Counted from the stretch's first letter, positions 31,830-40,920 are shown. The stretch is DNA of 42,272 bases from Bacteroidota bacterium (GCA_022703405.1 JAKLDT010000006.1:1-42272); one strand, 5' to 3'. Program-made: numbers and translations. Notes: generated by a model from the letters alone, not told the origin.

Positions 31830-31952
31830 TGCTCCGATAAAATGTTCATCATTTCCCAGATTATTTATTGTCCCAAAAATGGTGCGTTTCTGCGCTGACA
31901 GAGAGAAACAATAATTATACGTGCATAGAATTAATATACTAAAAGTTCTCAT
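31830..31952 (-). pseudogene. Remnant: N-terminus of a TonB-receptor-like protein
   Basis: From an ATG at 31952 the minus strand encodes a signal-like stretch (MRTFSILILCTYNYCFSLSAQ) followed by KRTIFGTINNLGNDEHFIGA. This matches the K-x-T-I-S-G-x-I-x-D-x-x-x-G-E-x-L-I-G-A opening of carboxypeptidase-regulatory-like domains in the two nearby receptors. After residue 41 the similarity ends, and the frame closes at 31704 in unrelated sequence. I read it as the 5' stub of a lost receptor gene. The match is short, so it is a moderate call. Confidence 0.5.
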
Positions 31953-32333
31953 AATTTCGCGAATAATGAGAATAGCAATGAATCTTTACACATTGATATT
32001 ACTACATGTATGGAGATGCCATTTTGTGACACGGAAAATTGATTTATTTTTGATTTTTAATGTAATTTATAATCATTCTAAATTATATTACCAGGGTCAA
32101 CATTGAAAAATCTGTGAATAACAGCGAAAAGGAATAGTCCGGATTTGTTTTCAGATGTTTTCTTAAATCCTGTATGTTCCTATGCCTTACAGCTATCTGG
32201 AGCCTGACTGCAACAAAATAAGCCCGAAAAACTATTATATCTTGCAGCATTATTAATATGTATTTATCTTGGTGTTGATTATTCCGGCATTTATAATCTT
32301 ATATGACTATCAGTAATCATGCATATAAACTCA
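31953..32333. other. AT-rich intergenic DNA between the TonB block and the porin gene
   Basis: No coding region, RNA gene or clear terminator is visible. The segment separates the minus-strand TonB block from the plus-strand porin gene, and should contain the porin promoter; I found no convincing TAnnTTTG element with correct spacing. Confidence 0.45.
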
Positions 32334-32419
32334 TTGATTTTCTTCGTTTACCCCGCCCCCAAGGGGAGCGAAGAAAATCAATTGACTCCCCTTGGGGATG
32401 GGGTAAAACAATTGATTTT
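32334..32419 (+). promoter_or_regulatory. Nested, mutually exclusive inverted repeats in the leader of the porin gene
   Basis: The arms 32347-32368 and 32386-32407 are 22 bases each with only two mismatches. The 17-base loop between them is the inverted copy of the sequence before the left arm (ATTGATTTTCTTCG with CGAAGAAAATCAAT), and part of that (AATTGATTTTC) recurs after the right arm. The order is A-B-A'-B'-A, so A' can pair with either A or B can pair with B', but not both at once. It ends 63 bases before the porin ATG. It may be an attenuator or a repeat element. Confidence 0.55.
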
Positions 32420-32481
32420 CAAGCATCTTTTGATTCTTTATTAAACATTCCTGATACTCAATTAATCATAAACTACAGACT

Positions 32482-33786
32482 ATGAGAAAAGTCCTGGTCT
32501 TATGCATTCTGCTGACAGCTTCTGCTGAAATCTTTGCCCAGGTTGAACCTCTGTGGATCCAGGATACTTCATTTGTTAAGGAACTCTACATAATGAAAAA
32601 CAAATTTCAGAGTCTTTCATTTACAGGATATCTCCAGGTTCAGTATCAGAAAGCCGGTTCAGCAGGAATTACAAGCTATAACGGAGGATCATTTGCACCT
32701 CTTTCAGATGAAAGGTTCAGGATAAGGAGAGGCCGGTTCAGGCTTGATTATGAACGCAGGACAAATGCCGGCTTTTACAGATATAATTTTGCCCTTCAGT
32801 TCGACGGCACTGAAAGAGGTGTTAACATAAGGGATATGTTTGGCCGCATTTATGAGAATAAATGGAACTGCTTTGTTGCCACTGCAGGGGTATTCAACAG
32901 GCCATTCGGCTATGAGCTGAACTATTCTTCTTCCCTGCGTGAAAGCCCGGAACGGGGAAGAATGTCACAGATACTGATGAATACTGAAAGGGACATGGGA
33001 GCTATGCTGTCATTTGAACCACAGGATAAAACGAATAAATTCTATCCCCTGAAAATAGACGCAGGGCTGTTCAACGGACAGGGATTAACCGGAGCCGGAG
33101 AGTTTGATTCATATAAGGATTTCATTGGAAGAATATCACTCAGAAGAACAAAAATTGCCTCAGATTTTTATGTCTCAGGAGGCCTGTCATATCTGAATGG
33201 CGGCTTCGCAAACGGGTCTGATGTTTTTTTCAGGGCAGGTACCGGCACAACCGGGAATGCAGCTTTTGTTCCTGACACTTCAGCATCAAATGTTAACAGC
33301 AAATCCCCAAGAATATATTACGGCGCTGATTTGCAGCTGGCCTGGGATAATGCTCTTGGCAGGACAGAGTTAAGAGCAGAAATAATTAATGGCACTCAGT
33401 CAGCCACTTACGGCACTTCAGTTACTCCCGGCATCCTGCCGGTAAACAGCATGTCAAAACCGGAACCTGTATTTGTAAGGTCATTTACTGGGGCATATTT
33501 TTACTTCCTGCAGACCTTCCTTAAAAAACATCAGGTTGTATTGAAATACGACTGGTATGATGCCAACAGCAAGGTTGACGGAAATGAACTTTTTACTGCT
33601 GATTTTTTCGGACCTGCAGATCTGAGATACGATACTTTTGGAGCAGGTTACGTTTATTATATGAATGATAACCTGAAATTTGTTCTTTACTATGATCACC
33701 CTGTGAATGAAAAATCAGCTTTGCCGGGGTATTCCTCTGACCTGAACGATGACACATTTACAATAAGGGCTCAGTTCAGATTCTGA
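32482..33786 (+). CDS. Phosphate-selective-porin (OprO/OprP-like) outer-membrane protein
   Basis: 434 residues. A signal peptide ends AEIFAQ. The mature protein fits the porin O/P family of Bacteroidota: FTGYLQVQYQKAG near residue 48, an arginine-rich FRIRRGRFRLDYE strand, then many amphipathic strands and a terminal Phe (TIRAQFRF). Homologues in Pseudomonas are phosphate/polyphosphate channels, but the family name is broad and the solute here is unknown. The gene begins after the nested-repeat leader. The GH9-like gene follows 88 bases downstream. Confidence 0.85.
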   Translation: MRKVLVLCILLTASAEIFAQVEPLWIQDTSFVKELYIMKNKFQSLSFTGYLQVQYQKAGSAGITSYNGGSFAPLSDERFRIRRGRFRLDYERRTNAGFYRYNFALQFDGTERGVNIRDMFGRIYENKWNCFVATAGVFNRPFGYELNYSSSLRESPERGRMSQILMNTERDMGAMLSFEPQDKTNKFYPLKIDAGLFNGQGLTGAGEFDSYKDFIGRISLRRTKIASDFYVSGGLSYLNGGFANGSDVFFRAGTGTTGNAAFVPDTSASNVNSKSPRIYYGADLQLAWDNALGRTELRAEIINGTQSATYGTSVTPGILPVNSMSKPEPVFVRSFTGAYFYFLQTFLKKHQVVLKYDWYDANSKVDGNELFTADFFGPADLRYDTFGAGYVYYMNDNLKFVLYYDHPVNEKSALPGYSSDLNDDTFTIRAQFRF

Positions 33787-33874
33787 CTTTTAACATTTTT
33801 TGTACAGGAAGTCCTCTCCCGCTTTCTTTTTTTTTCAGAACTTTATTATTGAAGTCCATAAACTATTCAATCCC

Positions 33875-36610
33875 ATGAAAAAGATTATTTTTCCTGCATT
33901 ATTGCTTCTTGTAATGAAAGTCGCTTCACAGGCACCCATGGTGATAAACGAAGAAAACTCTGCCTGGCGGCGATGGCTTGATAAACCGGTAATTTCCTCC
34001 AGAATTCTGGATGACATGGAAAACAACATGAAGTGGACCTCATCTACAGGAGGCGCCATCGGTCTTGCCGATTCCCGCTTTACTGCAAAAAAAGAGGAGG
34101 CCAGGATGAACTATGTTTCAATAAGTAATTCCGGAAAGAGATCACATACCGGGAGTAAATCCCTTATGATGAAATTTCCGGCAAAATTTGATATCCCGGC
34201 GCCAAAAAGCGGACGTGGCTGGGGCACTGCAGAAATTCAGTTTGCAGTACCCAACGAGGACTGGACTAAATTCAACAGGATATCTCTATGGATATACTCT
34301 GAAAACCCCGGATCATACATGAAAGATGTTGTTATAAAAGTATATAACGACGGCATTGAAAAACTGCCTGCTCTTTTTGGTCAGGAAGGTGAATCAATCT
34401 TCAATCTCGAAAATAACAAATGGAACCATATTGTATGGGAGATAGGCAATGTTGCCCGTGACAAAATAACCAGGGTTGAAATAACATCAGGAATTGCAGG
34501 CCATGAACCGGAAGCCTGCGACTCAACAACATTTTATTTCGACGACCTGGCCCTTGAGCAGGTAGATGCGGATTATGTTGAAGGCTGGCCGGTATGGGAA
34601 GGAAGGATTGCCTACAGCCATACAGGGTATCTTTCTTATGCTCCGAAAACTGCAATTCTCAGCAAATCTGATGCTGCTGAGTTCCGGATTGTCGATGAAA
34701 AATCAGGAAAAACAGTACTTACAAAAGCAATTACTACAGTCACTGGCAGGCTCGGAACATTTAAAGTACTGGACTTCTCAGAGCTGAACCAGACAGGTTC
34801 TTACCGGATAGAAACAGGTGGGCTAGTCACCAAACCTTTCCGTATCGATCCAGCAGTATGGGAGGAATCAGTCTGGAAAGCTATGAACTTCTACTATGTT
34901 GAACGCTGCGGGATGACAATTCCCGGTGTTCATGGGGTTTGTCACCGCGACTGGACAAGCGTCCACGATGATAAGAGGATAGTAATAAACGGCGGCTGGC
35001 ATGATGCCGGCGATCTGACCCAGGGTCTGAGGAATGCCGGTGAAGGAGCTTATGCCATGTTTGCCCTGGCAGAAGAACTGAATAAAAAAGGCATTAATCC
35101 GAAGCTTTATGAACGACTGTTGGAGGAAGCACAATGGGGTCTTGACTGGATACTTAAAACAAGCTTCGGAGACGGCTATCGTAATGAAGGATCAGTTAAC
35201 AGCCGGCGCACCAATGGAATAATAGGCGACTATGATGATGTCACCTCTGTTGCAAAAAACAGTCCCAAAGCCAATTTTCAGGCCTCCTCAGTTGAAGCAA
35301 TAGCATACAGGCTTCTGAAGGACAGGGATCCGCGGATTGCGAATTACTCTCTAAGGATGGCTGAATCAGACTGGAACTTTGCTGTTGAAAAGATGATAGT
35401 TACAAGGGAAAATGATTCAACAGCAGTATGGGGAGTGTCATTCGACTCAGGTGAAGTATTGCACGAAATAGCCTCTGCAGGAATAGCTGCATCAGTTGAA
35501 TTATGGGAGGCAACAGGAAAAGCTATTTACAGGGACAAAGCTGTTGAACTGGCTGAGATAATTGTTGCTTCACAACAACGAAGCAGGCCTGAGATGGATG
35601 TTCCGCTTACCGGATTCTTTTATACCGGCCCATTAAAAAAATATGTTCTTCATTATTGTCATAACGGAAGGGAACAGGAACCGATAGCTGCCCTTGTTTC
35701 TCTTTGCGAGGAGTTCCCAGAACATCCTGACTATATGAAATGGTATTCGGCAGTTGTTCTTCATTCTGAGTTCCTTAAAACAATTTCAGAATATACAGCG
35801 CCCTACAGGGTAATGCCTTCTTCCATTTACAATGACAAGGATTATCTGCAGGTACCCGAAACAAGAAAGGAATCATTCCGCCAGCAGGTACTTAACGGCA
35901 TACCGCTTGGAAAGGGTAATTACCTGAGAATCTTCCCGGTATGGATGGATTACAGGGGACATTTCGGAACAATACTGCCTCAGGCTCAGGCCCTTAACTA
36001 TGCTGCAAGGCTTCGCGGCGACAATGAATGCCTTGCACTATCGCTAAGGCAGATGGAATGGGTAATGGGCCTGAATCCATTCTCACAAAGCAACATGTAT
36101 GGTGAAGGCTATGATTTTCCTCCGCTTTACACGCCTTCTTCCGGAGACATTGTCGGCGGCCTCCCTGTGGGTATACAGACAAAAGGGGATGCTGATGTTC
36201 CATACTGGCCTGTACAAAACAACTGGACTTACAAGGAAATATGGATACATCCCGTTAACCAGTGGCTGGGTCTTATGCGCGATCTTACCGGCGCTTTTCA
36301 GAAACCTATTGAAGCTGATGCTACTGTGAAAGATTTAACAGTTGAATTGACTGAAACGACTTCGCCAAATGGAACCGTAACAATCGCTGCAACAATAAAG
36401 GGCACTGGTAATCATACCCTTAATCTCCGAAGCAGTAACCTGAACATAAAAAGCAGCGAAAGGAAAATTTCCCTAACTGCCGGTAAAAAAGTGTCAGTAA
36501 AATGGCAGGGTAAAACTCTGAACGCTTCAGAACCCTGGGTGGCACTTGTTATTCCTGATAATGATTTAACAGGAAAAACAGAAGTGCGCGGATGCAGCTG
36601 GGAAGAATAA
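33875..36610 (+). CDS. Modular GH9 glycosidase (cellulase-type) with N-terminal CBM-like and Ig-like domains
   Basis: Start chosen at 33875 (MKKIIFPALLLLVMKVASQ); an earlier ATG at 33800 adds 25 residues before this signal. 911 residues. Order: CBM11-like beta domain (about 35-230, ending FYFDDLALEQ), Ig-like CelD_N domain (about 240-325), GH9 (alpha/alpha)6 barrel (about 330-770), and a C-terminal beta domain (about 790-911). Seen in the barrel: NGGWHDAGD with the catalytic Asp pair (377 and 380), MGLNPFSQS, and a C-terminal NNWTYKEIWIHPV segment whose Glu is the likely general acid. GH9 enzymes cut beta-1,4-glucans with inversion; exo- versus endo-action and substrate are not decidable here. 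Confidence 0.88.
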   Translation: MKKIIFPALLLLVMKVASQAPMVINEENSAWRRWLDKPVISSRILDDMENNMKWTSSTGGAIGLADSRFTAKKEEARMNYVSISNSGKRSHTGSKSLMMKFPAKFDIPAPKSGRGWGTAEIQFAVPNEDWTKFNRISLWIYSENPGSYMKDVVIKVYNDGIEKLPALFGQEGESIFNLENNKWNHIVWEIGNVARDKITRVEITSGIAGHEPEACDSTTFYFDDLALEQVDADYVEGWPVWEGRIAYSHTGYLSYAPKTAILSKSDAAEFRIVDEKSGKTVLTKAITTVTGRLGTFKVLDFSELNQTGSYRIETGGLVTKPFRIDPAVWEESVWKAMNFYYVERCGMTIPGVHGVCHRDWTSVHDDKRIVINGGWHDAGDLTQGLRNAGEGAYAMFALAEELNKKGINPKLYERLLEEAQWGLDWILKTSFGDGYRNEGSVNSRRTNGIIGDYDDVTSVAKNSPKANFQASSVEAIAYRLLKDRDPRIANYSLRMAESDWNFAVEKMIVTRENDSTAVWGVSFDSGEVLHEIASAGIAASVELWEATGKAIYRDKAVELAEIIVASQQRSRPEMDVPLTGFFYTGPLKKYVLHYCHNGREQEPIAALVSLCEEFPEHPDYMKWYSAVVLHSEFLKTISEYTAPYRVMPSSIYNDKDYLQVPETRKESFRQQVLNGIPLGKGNYLRIFPVWMDYRGHFGTILPQAQALNYAARLRGDNECLALSLRQMEWVMGLNPFSQSNMYGEGYDFPPLYTPSSGDIVGGLPVGIQTKGDADVPYWPVQNNWTYKEIWIHPVNQWLGLMRDLTGAFQKPIEADATVKDLTVELTETTSPNGTVTIAATIKGTGNHTLNLRSSNLNIKSSERKISLTAGKKVSVKWQGKTLNASEPWVALVIPDNDLTGKTEVRGCSWEE

Positions 36611-36619
36611 AACTGATTT

Positions 36620-38740
36620 TTAAGGCATCAGGTTGAATCCTTCAGCTTTTACCTTCCATTTACCATCCGGAGGGAATCCCGGAACTTGGCCTTTTGATCC
36701 ATCCCATCCACCGGCCATCATTGCAACGGCTGACAACAGAGCCCCGTTTGAGGGGAAATATGGGAAAGGACCGCCTGTTGCAAGTCCGTGCTCATCGAAC
36801 TGAAAACCTGGCGAATTGTGCAAAAGCATCTCAACAGCAAGTTCAGCATTTCCCGAGCGCGCAGCTGCCATAGCCATCATTGGAAAATCCCAGCCCCAGG
36901 TCCTGTCGAAATTCCAGGTAGCTGCCACCTTCTCCAGAGTCCTTCTGAAACAAGCAGTATCGACACCATCACCGGGCAGCATCCCGAAGACACCTGTAAG
37001 AGCCGGATGCTCGAAATTGAATTTTGTCCACATGCTATCAATACCCTCGTGAGTAACGTAGAGTCCGCCCTGAACGGGCAAATCAGAAAGTCCGGTAAGC
37101 ACATCATCCCATTTCTTATCTCTTGCAAGACCTGTCCTCTCACGCCACTGTTGAGCTGTCCTCAGACCAAAACGCCAGTATCCGAGTTCAAAGGCAGGAT
37201 TGAATGTTGTAAGATGGTCGGTGTTTTCAGAGACAATGTATACCGGAGGGCCAAGAATGTAACGGTTTTGGCTAGTGTCGTAAAAAGCATAATCTGCCAT
37301 GAAATCAGCAGTTGCAAATACTATATCCTTCCATTTATTAATTGTTTCCACTGAAGGATGAAGCCGGTAATCAAGCTCTGCAAAATAGATGGGATGAGGT
37401 TGTTGCCAGATAAGCATTGCATGTATTATATGAGGCCATTCACGGTCAAAATCTCCCGTACATTTCGGCCACCTGGCTCCCTTATACCCCTGTCTTTCAG
37501 CTCTTTGTTTTGAAGTTTCCAGGTAATTCCCGTAAACCTGAAGGCTTTTTTCAATCTGATCCCACCTGTTCCAGAGAGCATAATGAACATAATGCCACCA
37601 GATCATCTCGAAGTGGAAGCGTCCAAACCATCCGTTGTTCACAAGTCCTGATTCCTGTGGAGGAAGTGACCCTGCTTCATTGACTTTCATAAGGTACTGT
37701 GAAAGCACTATGCGTCTCTCCAGCTCCATCCAGCGGGGATCGCTGCTGCCTGAAAGATCAATTGCAGCACCTGATTCCCAGAATAGAGGCCATGCCTCTT
37801 TGCTTCGGGATATAATTTCATCAGCTGAAAGGTCTGAACCTGTCTTATCAATACTGAATACAGCCGAAAACTTTAATTCCCTACCACCGGAAGGAACAAG
37901 GTAAAAGCGGTGCTCTGATGCTATAGTGTCCCCTGATAGAAACTCAGCTCTGTTTTGCCAGTTTAACTGAACGTAATACTCTGTATCATCCATCTTTCTT
38001 TTTACAATAACAGAATTTTCTTTTATAGCTTCAGAAACAGATGAATGCTTATCATTATTCTCATAATCACCAAGATACATAGCCATGTTTTTCCCATCAG
38101 CATAAGGAAAAACAAAGAAAATCTTCAGCTGACCCGTGCTTATCAGGTCTGACTTCACACTGACTCCGAGAGCATCAAGCTCCGGATGGCAGGAAGTAAT
38201 TACCTCGGTACTCTTCCCTTCAAGCTCAAATGTGCTTATTATGATCCCATTCCAGAGATCAGTAACCTGCTTCGTATTTGTCAGGTCCTCAACAGCTGCC
38301 ATTGATCCGTCGGACTTGCTAAGGACAAAGCCTATCCTCCCGAGGTTAAATGAATGAGGATTGCCGGCCAGCCATTCAGAAAGTTCCGCTTGTTCCGGAT
38401 CTGGTACCGGATACATGATGTTTTTTCCATGGGTATTATAGGCAGCTCCTTTAAAATCATCAGGCTTTGTTCCTTCCGGAAGCGGAAAACTGTGCCAGGC
38501 CCAGTGAGCCATTGTATTGAAAGGCACGAAGGTCTGCAGACCTGTAATATCGGCTCCGAATGCAAATTCGCCGTTTCCGACCTGGGCAGGGCTTTTCGGA
38601 TTACTTAAAGTCGTTTCAATATTATGCCGTCTGACAACTTTTTCCCTGTCTATTTTGTTATATACAGAATCGGTACAGGAAGTAAAAGCTAAATAAAAAA
38701 ACAAGGTTAAGCATAAGTGGTATTTGTTACTAAATCGCAT
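36620..38740 (-). CDS. Six-hairpin glycosidase-like lipoprotein (GH65/GH95-like architecture)
   Basis: 706 residues. A lipoprotein leader ends LAFTSC. An N-terminal beta-sandwich (about 30-310) opens with the segment VGNGEFAFGADITG, common to GH65/GH95-type proteins. A helical (alpha/alpha)6 region (about 320-680) contains RFHFEMIWWHYVHY, GARWPK and IWQQPHPIYFAELDYR. By analogy with clan GH-L, Glu in FHFEMIWW is a candidate catalytic acid. Substrate is unknown. The stop lies 9 bases from the stop of the GH9 gene, tail to tail, so these two polysaccharide genes are regulated separately. Confidence 0.75.
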   Translation of the reverse strand: MRFSNKYHLCLTLFFYLAFTSCTDSVYNKIDREKVVRRHNIETTLSNPKSPAQVGNGEFAFGADITGLQTFVPFNTMAHWAWHSFPLPEGTKPDDFKGAAYNTHGKNIMYPVPDPEQAELSEWLAGNPHSFNLGRIGFVLSKSDGSMAAVEDLTNTKQVTDLWNGIIISTFELEGKSTEVITSCHPELDALGVSVKSDLISTGQLKIFFVFPYADGKNMAMYLGDYENNDKHSSVSEAIKENSVIVKRKMDDTEYYVQLNWQNRAEFLSGDTIASEHRFYLVPSGGRELKFSAVFSIDKTGSDLSADEIISRSKEAWPLFWESGAAIDLSGSSDPRWMELERRIVLSQYLMKVNEAGSLPPQESGLVNNGWFGRFHFEMIWWHYVHYALWNRWDQIEKSLQVYGNYLETSKQRAERQGYKGARWPKCTGDFDREWPHIIHAMLIWQQPHPIYFAELDYRLHPSVETINKWKDIVFATADFMADYAFYDTSQNRYILGPPVYIVSENTDHLTTFNPAFELGYWRFGLRTAQQWRERTGLARDKKWDDVLTGLSDLPVQGGLYVTHEGIDSMWTKFNFEHPALTGVFGMLPGDGVDTACFRRTLEKVAATWNFDRTWGWDFPMMAMAAARSGNAELAVEMLLHNSPGFQFDEHGLATGGPFPYFPSNGALLSAVAMMAGGWDGSKGQVPGFPPDGKWKVKAEGFNLMP

Positions 38741-38784
38741 AACATATTTATTATTAATAATATATGAAAACTTAATGCTTGGTG

Positions 38785-38875
38785 ATCCTTAGTGCCTTAG
38801 AGTCTTTGTTGCATTTCTTTTTTTGCCACCGGGGCACCAAGGCACAAATCCCGATAACTATAGGGAACACAAAGT
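38785..38875. repeat. Interspersed intergenic repeat with GTGCCTT/AAGGCAC arms
   Basis: The stretch contains TTAGTGCCTTAGAGTCTTTG and, further on, GGGGCACCAAGGCACAAAT with CCCGATAACTATAGGG, a degraded palindrome. It resembles a short repeat (CTTTGTGCCTTGGTG-type) that I have seen in intergenic DNA of several Bacteroidota genomes. It lies directly before the deleted SDR gene. Confidence 0.45.
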
Positions 38876-38957
38876 TTTTAAGACTATAAAGAACTCAATC
38901 CTTAAATCGAATAAATTTTCAATAAATTTAGTTTAATAATTTTCAATAATTGAAATC

Positions 38958-39380
38958 ATGGCTCAAACAATTCTTGGTTCTGGCGGAGGCATAGGAGTTC
39001 CACTTGCGAGGGAACTAAAAAACTATACTGATAACATTCGCCTTGTAAGCAGAAATCCAAAAAAAGTAAATGAAACAGACCAGCTTTTTTCTGCTGACCT
39101 GAATGATCTTAATCAGGTTGATAAGGCAATTGCCGGCAGTGAGGTGGTATATGTCACTATTGGTTTTGAATACAGCCTGAAAGTCTGGAAAAAGACCTGG
39201 CCGGTGTTTATAATAAAATTACTTGGCATATTTATTCCGTTTATGAGAGAGTTCCCTGAAATGCTATATCAGTATGAACAGGACTACGTATTCGACAGCA
39301 GCAAATTTGAAAAGCGCTTCGGTATAACAGCAACTCCCCCTGAAGTAGGGATCAGGAAACTTATTGAAAGTCTAAAATAA
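38958..39380 (+). pseudogene. NAD(P)-binding SDR/epimerase-like protein with internal in-frame deletion
   Basis: 140 residues, whereas related NAD-dependent epimerase-like proteins have about 300. Residues 1-82 are the Rossmann N-terminus (ILGSGGGIGVPLARELK, R-x-x-K-V-N, ADL, VVYVTIGFEY). Residues from about 83 (VFIIKLLGIFIPFM) match the C-terminal part of the same family (FDSSKFEKRFG, ending IRKLIESL). The middle, with the catalytic Tyr-x-x-x-Lys, is absent. Both parts are in frame with no stop, so the deletion is clean. The product cannot be a working epimerase, though it could still be translated. Confidence 0.72.
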
Positions 39381-39491
39381 TATTCAGATATTTTTTTGAT
39401 CCTCTGGGCAGATCTCTGGTTTCTTTGTGCAACAATGAACTGCAAACTATCATTATAGGCCAATACTCAGATATGGTTCACTAAAAATCCT

Positions 39492-39499
39492 TATATTTG
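39492..39499 (+). promoter_or_regulatory. Candidate -7 promoter element for the MNT-HEPN pair
   Basis: TATATTTG matches the consensus TAnnTTTG and lies 7 bases before the ATG at 39507, which would give a nearly leaderless transcript. No good -33 TTG is present, so it may be coincidence. Confidence 0.3.
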
Positions 39500-39506
39500 T
39501 ATTATC

Positions 39507-39794
39507 ATGAAAAGCAATGAAATAAATAGCAATATCATAAAATATTTAAGGCCATATAGTCCTGAAAGAATAGGAATTTTTGGTTCTTATGCCAGACGCG
39601 AGGAGACACCTGAAAGCGATATTGACATACTTGTAAAATTTAAAGAGACTTTATCATTGCTGGAACTTGTAAAAATTCACAGGGAATTATCTCAAATATT
39701 AGGTAAAGATGTCGATCTGGTGACAGAGTCTTCTATTAAAAACGAAAGATTAAAAAAGTACATCTATACTGATCTAAAAATCATCTTTGAATGA
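39507..39794 (+). CDS. MNT-domain nucleotidyltransferase (antitoxin-type)
   Basis: 95 residues, the full length for minimal nucleotidyltransferases. Seen: GSYARREETPESDIDILV with G26-S27 and the Asp38/Asp40 metal pair, and a third acidic residue near 70 (KDVDLV). In MNT-HEPN toxin-antitoxin pairs (MntA/HepT type) this protein adds AMP groups to the HEPN RNase and neutralises it. Its ATGA overlap with the next gene (39791-39794) is the standard arrangement. The active-site residues look intact, although the partner is broken. Confidence 0.85.
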   Translation: MKSNEINSNIIKYLRPYSPERIGIFGSYARREETPESDIDILVKFKETLSLLELVKIHRELSQILGKDVDLVTESSIKNERLKKYIYTDLKIIFE

Positions 39795-39988
39795 AAGATG
39801 ACAAAATCTATATTGAGCATATTCTTAATAGCATTGGAAGGATCGAAAGCTATTTAACAGGGAAAGATCATCAAAGCTTTTCTGATGATTATATGACTCA
39901 GGATGCAGTTGTACGACAGTTGGAAATTATTGGCGAAGCAACTAAAAGGGTATCTAAAGAGTTAAAAATCAATATACACTATTCCTAA
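39791..39988 (+). pseudogene. HEPN-domain (HepT-like) protein, truncated before the RNase motif
   Basis: 65 residues against about 110-120 for the family. The opening (YIEHILNSIGRIESYL) and the ALxxIGE-like helix (VRQLEIIGEATKRVS) are normal for HEPN/DUF86 proteins. The frame stops after KELKINIHYS, before the R-x(4-6)-H motif that provides RNase activity. The bases after 39988 show no continuation in another frame that I can recognise. The toxin should be inactive. A perfect palindrome at 40050-40075 follows 61 bases later. Confidence 0.72.
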
Positions 39989-40049
39989 TGCCAGGTGCAA
40001 AAACCGAACAGTCTGACCTCATTTCGGCAGTCAGGTGATTCTTAATGTA

Positions 40050-40075
40050 ATATACTAAATTTCAATTTAGTATAT
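40050..40075. repeat. 26-bp perfect palindrome
   Basis: Arms ATATACTAAATT and AATTTAGTATAT are perfect complements around a two-base centre (TC). It sits between the truncated HEPN gene and the LytTR gene's 3' end. It could be an operator left behind by a lost gene or the end of a mobile element. Confidence 0.6.
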
Positions 40076-40206
40076 CCGACCAGCAAAGATAAATTAAGGT
40101 TGGCCAGAGTAGGCTATGATACCTGCTTTTGCAATATGACCTTTAAATAGGTAGGTGGAAAACCATCCCGTGAACATAATAGCATTTCAGGAATATAGCT
40201 TAACTA

Positions 40207-40920
40207 TTAAAGGAAGTTCTTGTCGAGATATTCCTGGAACTTGTCCTTATACTGGTCGCTTACCGGAATGTATGTTTTTCCGAAAATGATCCTGCTCCGG
40301 GCTATTGTATCTATCCTCTGAAGATTCACGATAAACGAGCGGTGCACACGCATGAATTTATCAGAAGGGAGCTTTGTTTCAAGAAGTTTCAGTGAAGTAA
40401 GTGAAAGTACCGGTTTTGGATCGCTTATTGTGAAAACTTTCACATATTCCTTCAGTCCTTCAATATACAGGATATCATTGAAATTTATCCTGCGTATCTT
40501 ATAGTCTGATTTCAGGAACAGGAATTCATTATTTGCTTCAATCTTAACAGGAATATTTTTTTCAAGTTTTATAAGCCTTTCTGCCTTGTGAACTGCCTTC
40601 AGGAACTCCTCGTAGCTGAAAGGTTTCAGAAGGTAATCAACAACCTCGAGCCTGAAGCCTTCAATTGCATATTTCTCAAAGGCAGTTGTGAATATCACCT
40701 TAGGACCTTTCAGCATCGATCTTGTAAACTCTACACCTGACAAATCAGGCATCTGAATGTCGATAAAAATAAGCTGGGTATCGGATCCCGGAACGAATGC
40801 AGCAGCTTCGAGGGGATTCTCAAAGCTGCCAAGCAATATTAATTCTGGAGTCTTCTCGATATAACTTACAACAAGCTTGAGAGCAAGCGGCTCATCATCA
40901 ACCGCAATCACATTTATCAT
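40207..40920 (-). CDS. LytTR-family response regulator
   Basis: 237 residues. The receiver domain (1-120) has acidic residues Asp8/Asp9, phospho-acceptor Asp54 (FIDIQMP), the Thr in IFTTAFEKY and the Lys in YLLKPFS. The LytTR DNA-binding domain (about 135-237) has the typical ILYIEGLKEYVKV and FMRVHRSFIVNL segments. Phosphorylation by the adjacent kinase should control binding to direct-repeat DNA sites. The ATG overlaps the kinase TGA by four bases, so translation is coupled. Targets may include the upstream ABC transporter, which is inference from position. Confidence 0.92.
   Translation of the reverse strand: MINVIAVDDEPLALKLVVSYIEKTPELILLGSFENPLEAAAFVPGSDTQLIFIDIQMPDLSGVEFTRSMLKGPKVIFTTAFEKYAIEGFRLEVVDYLLKPFSYEEFLKAVHKAERLIKLEKNIPVKIEANNEFLFLKSDYKIRRINFNDILYIEGLKEYVKVFTISDPKPVLSLTSLKLLETKLPSDKFMRVHRSFIVNLQRIDTIARSRIIFGKTYIPVSDQYKDKFQEYLDKNFL

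Noticed and set aside
32303..32485. Plus-strand open frame before the porin gene
   Set aside because: It is a translation of the palindromic leader, has no family resemblance, and its end overlaps the porin start codon.
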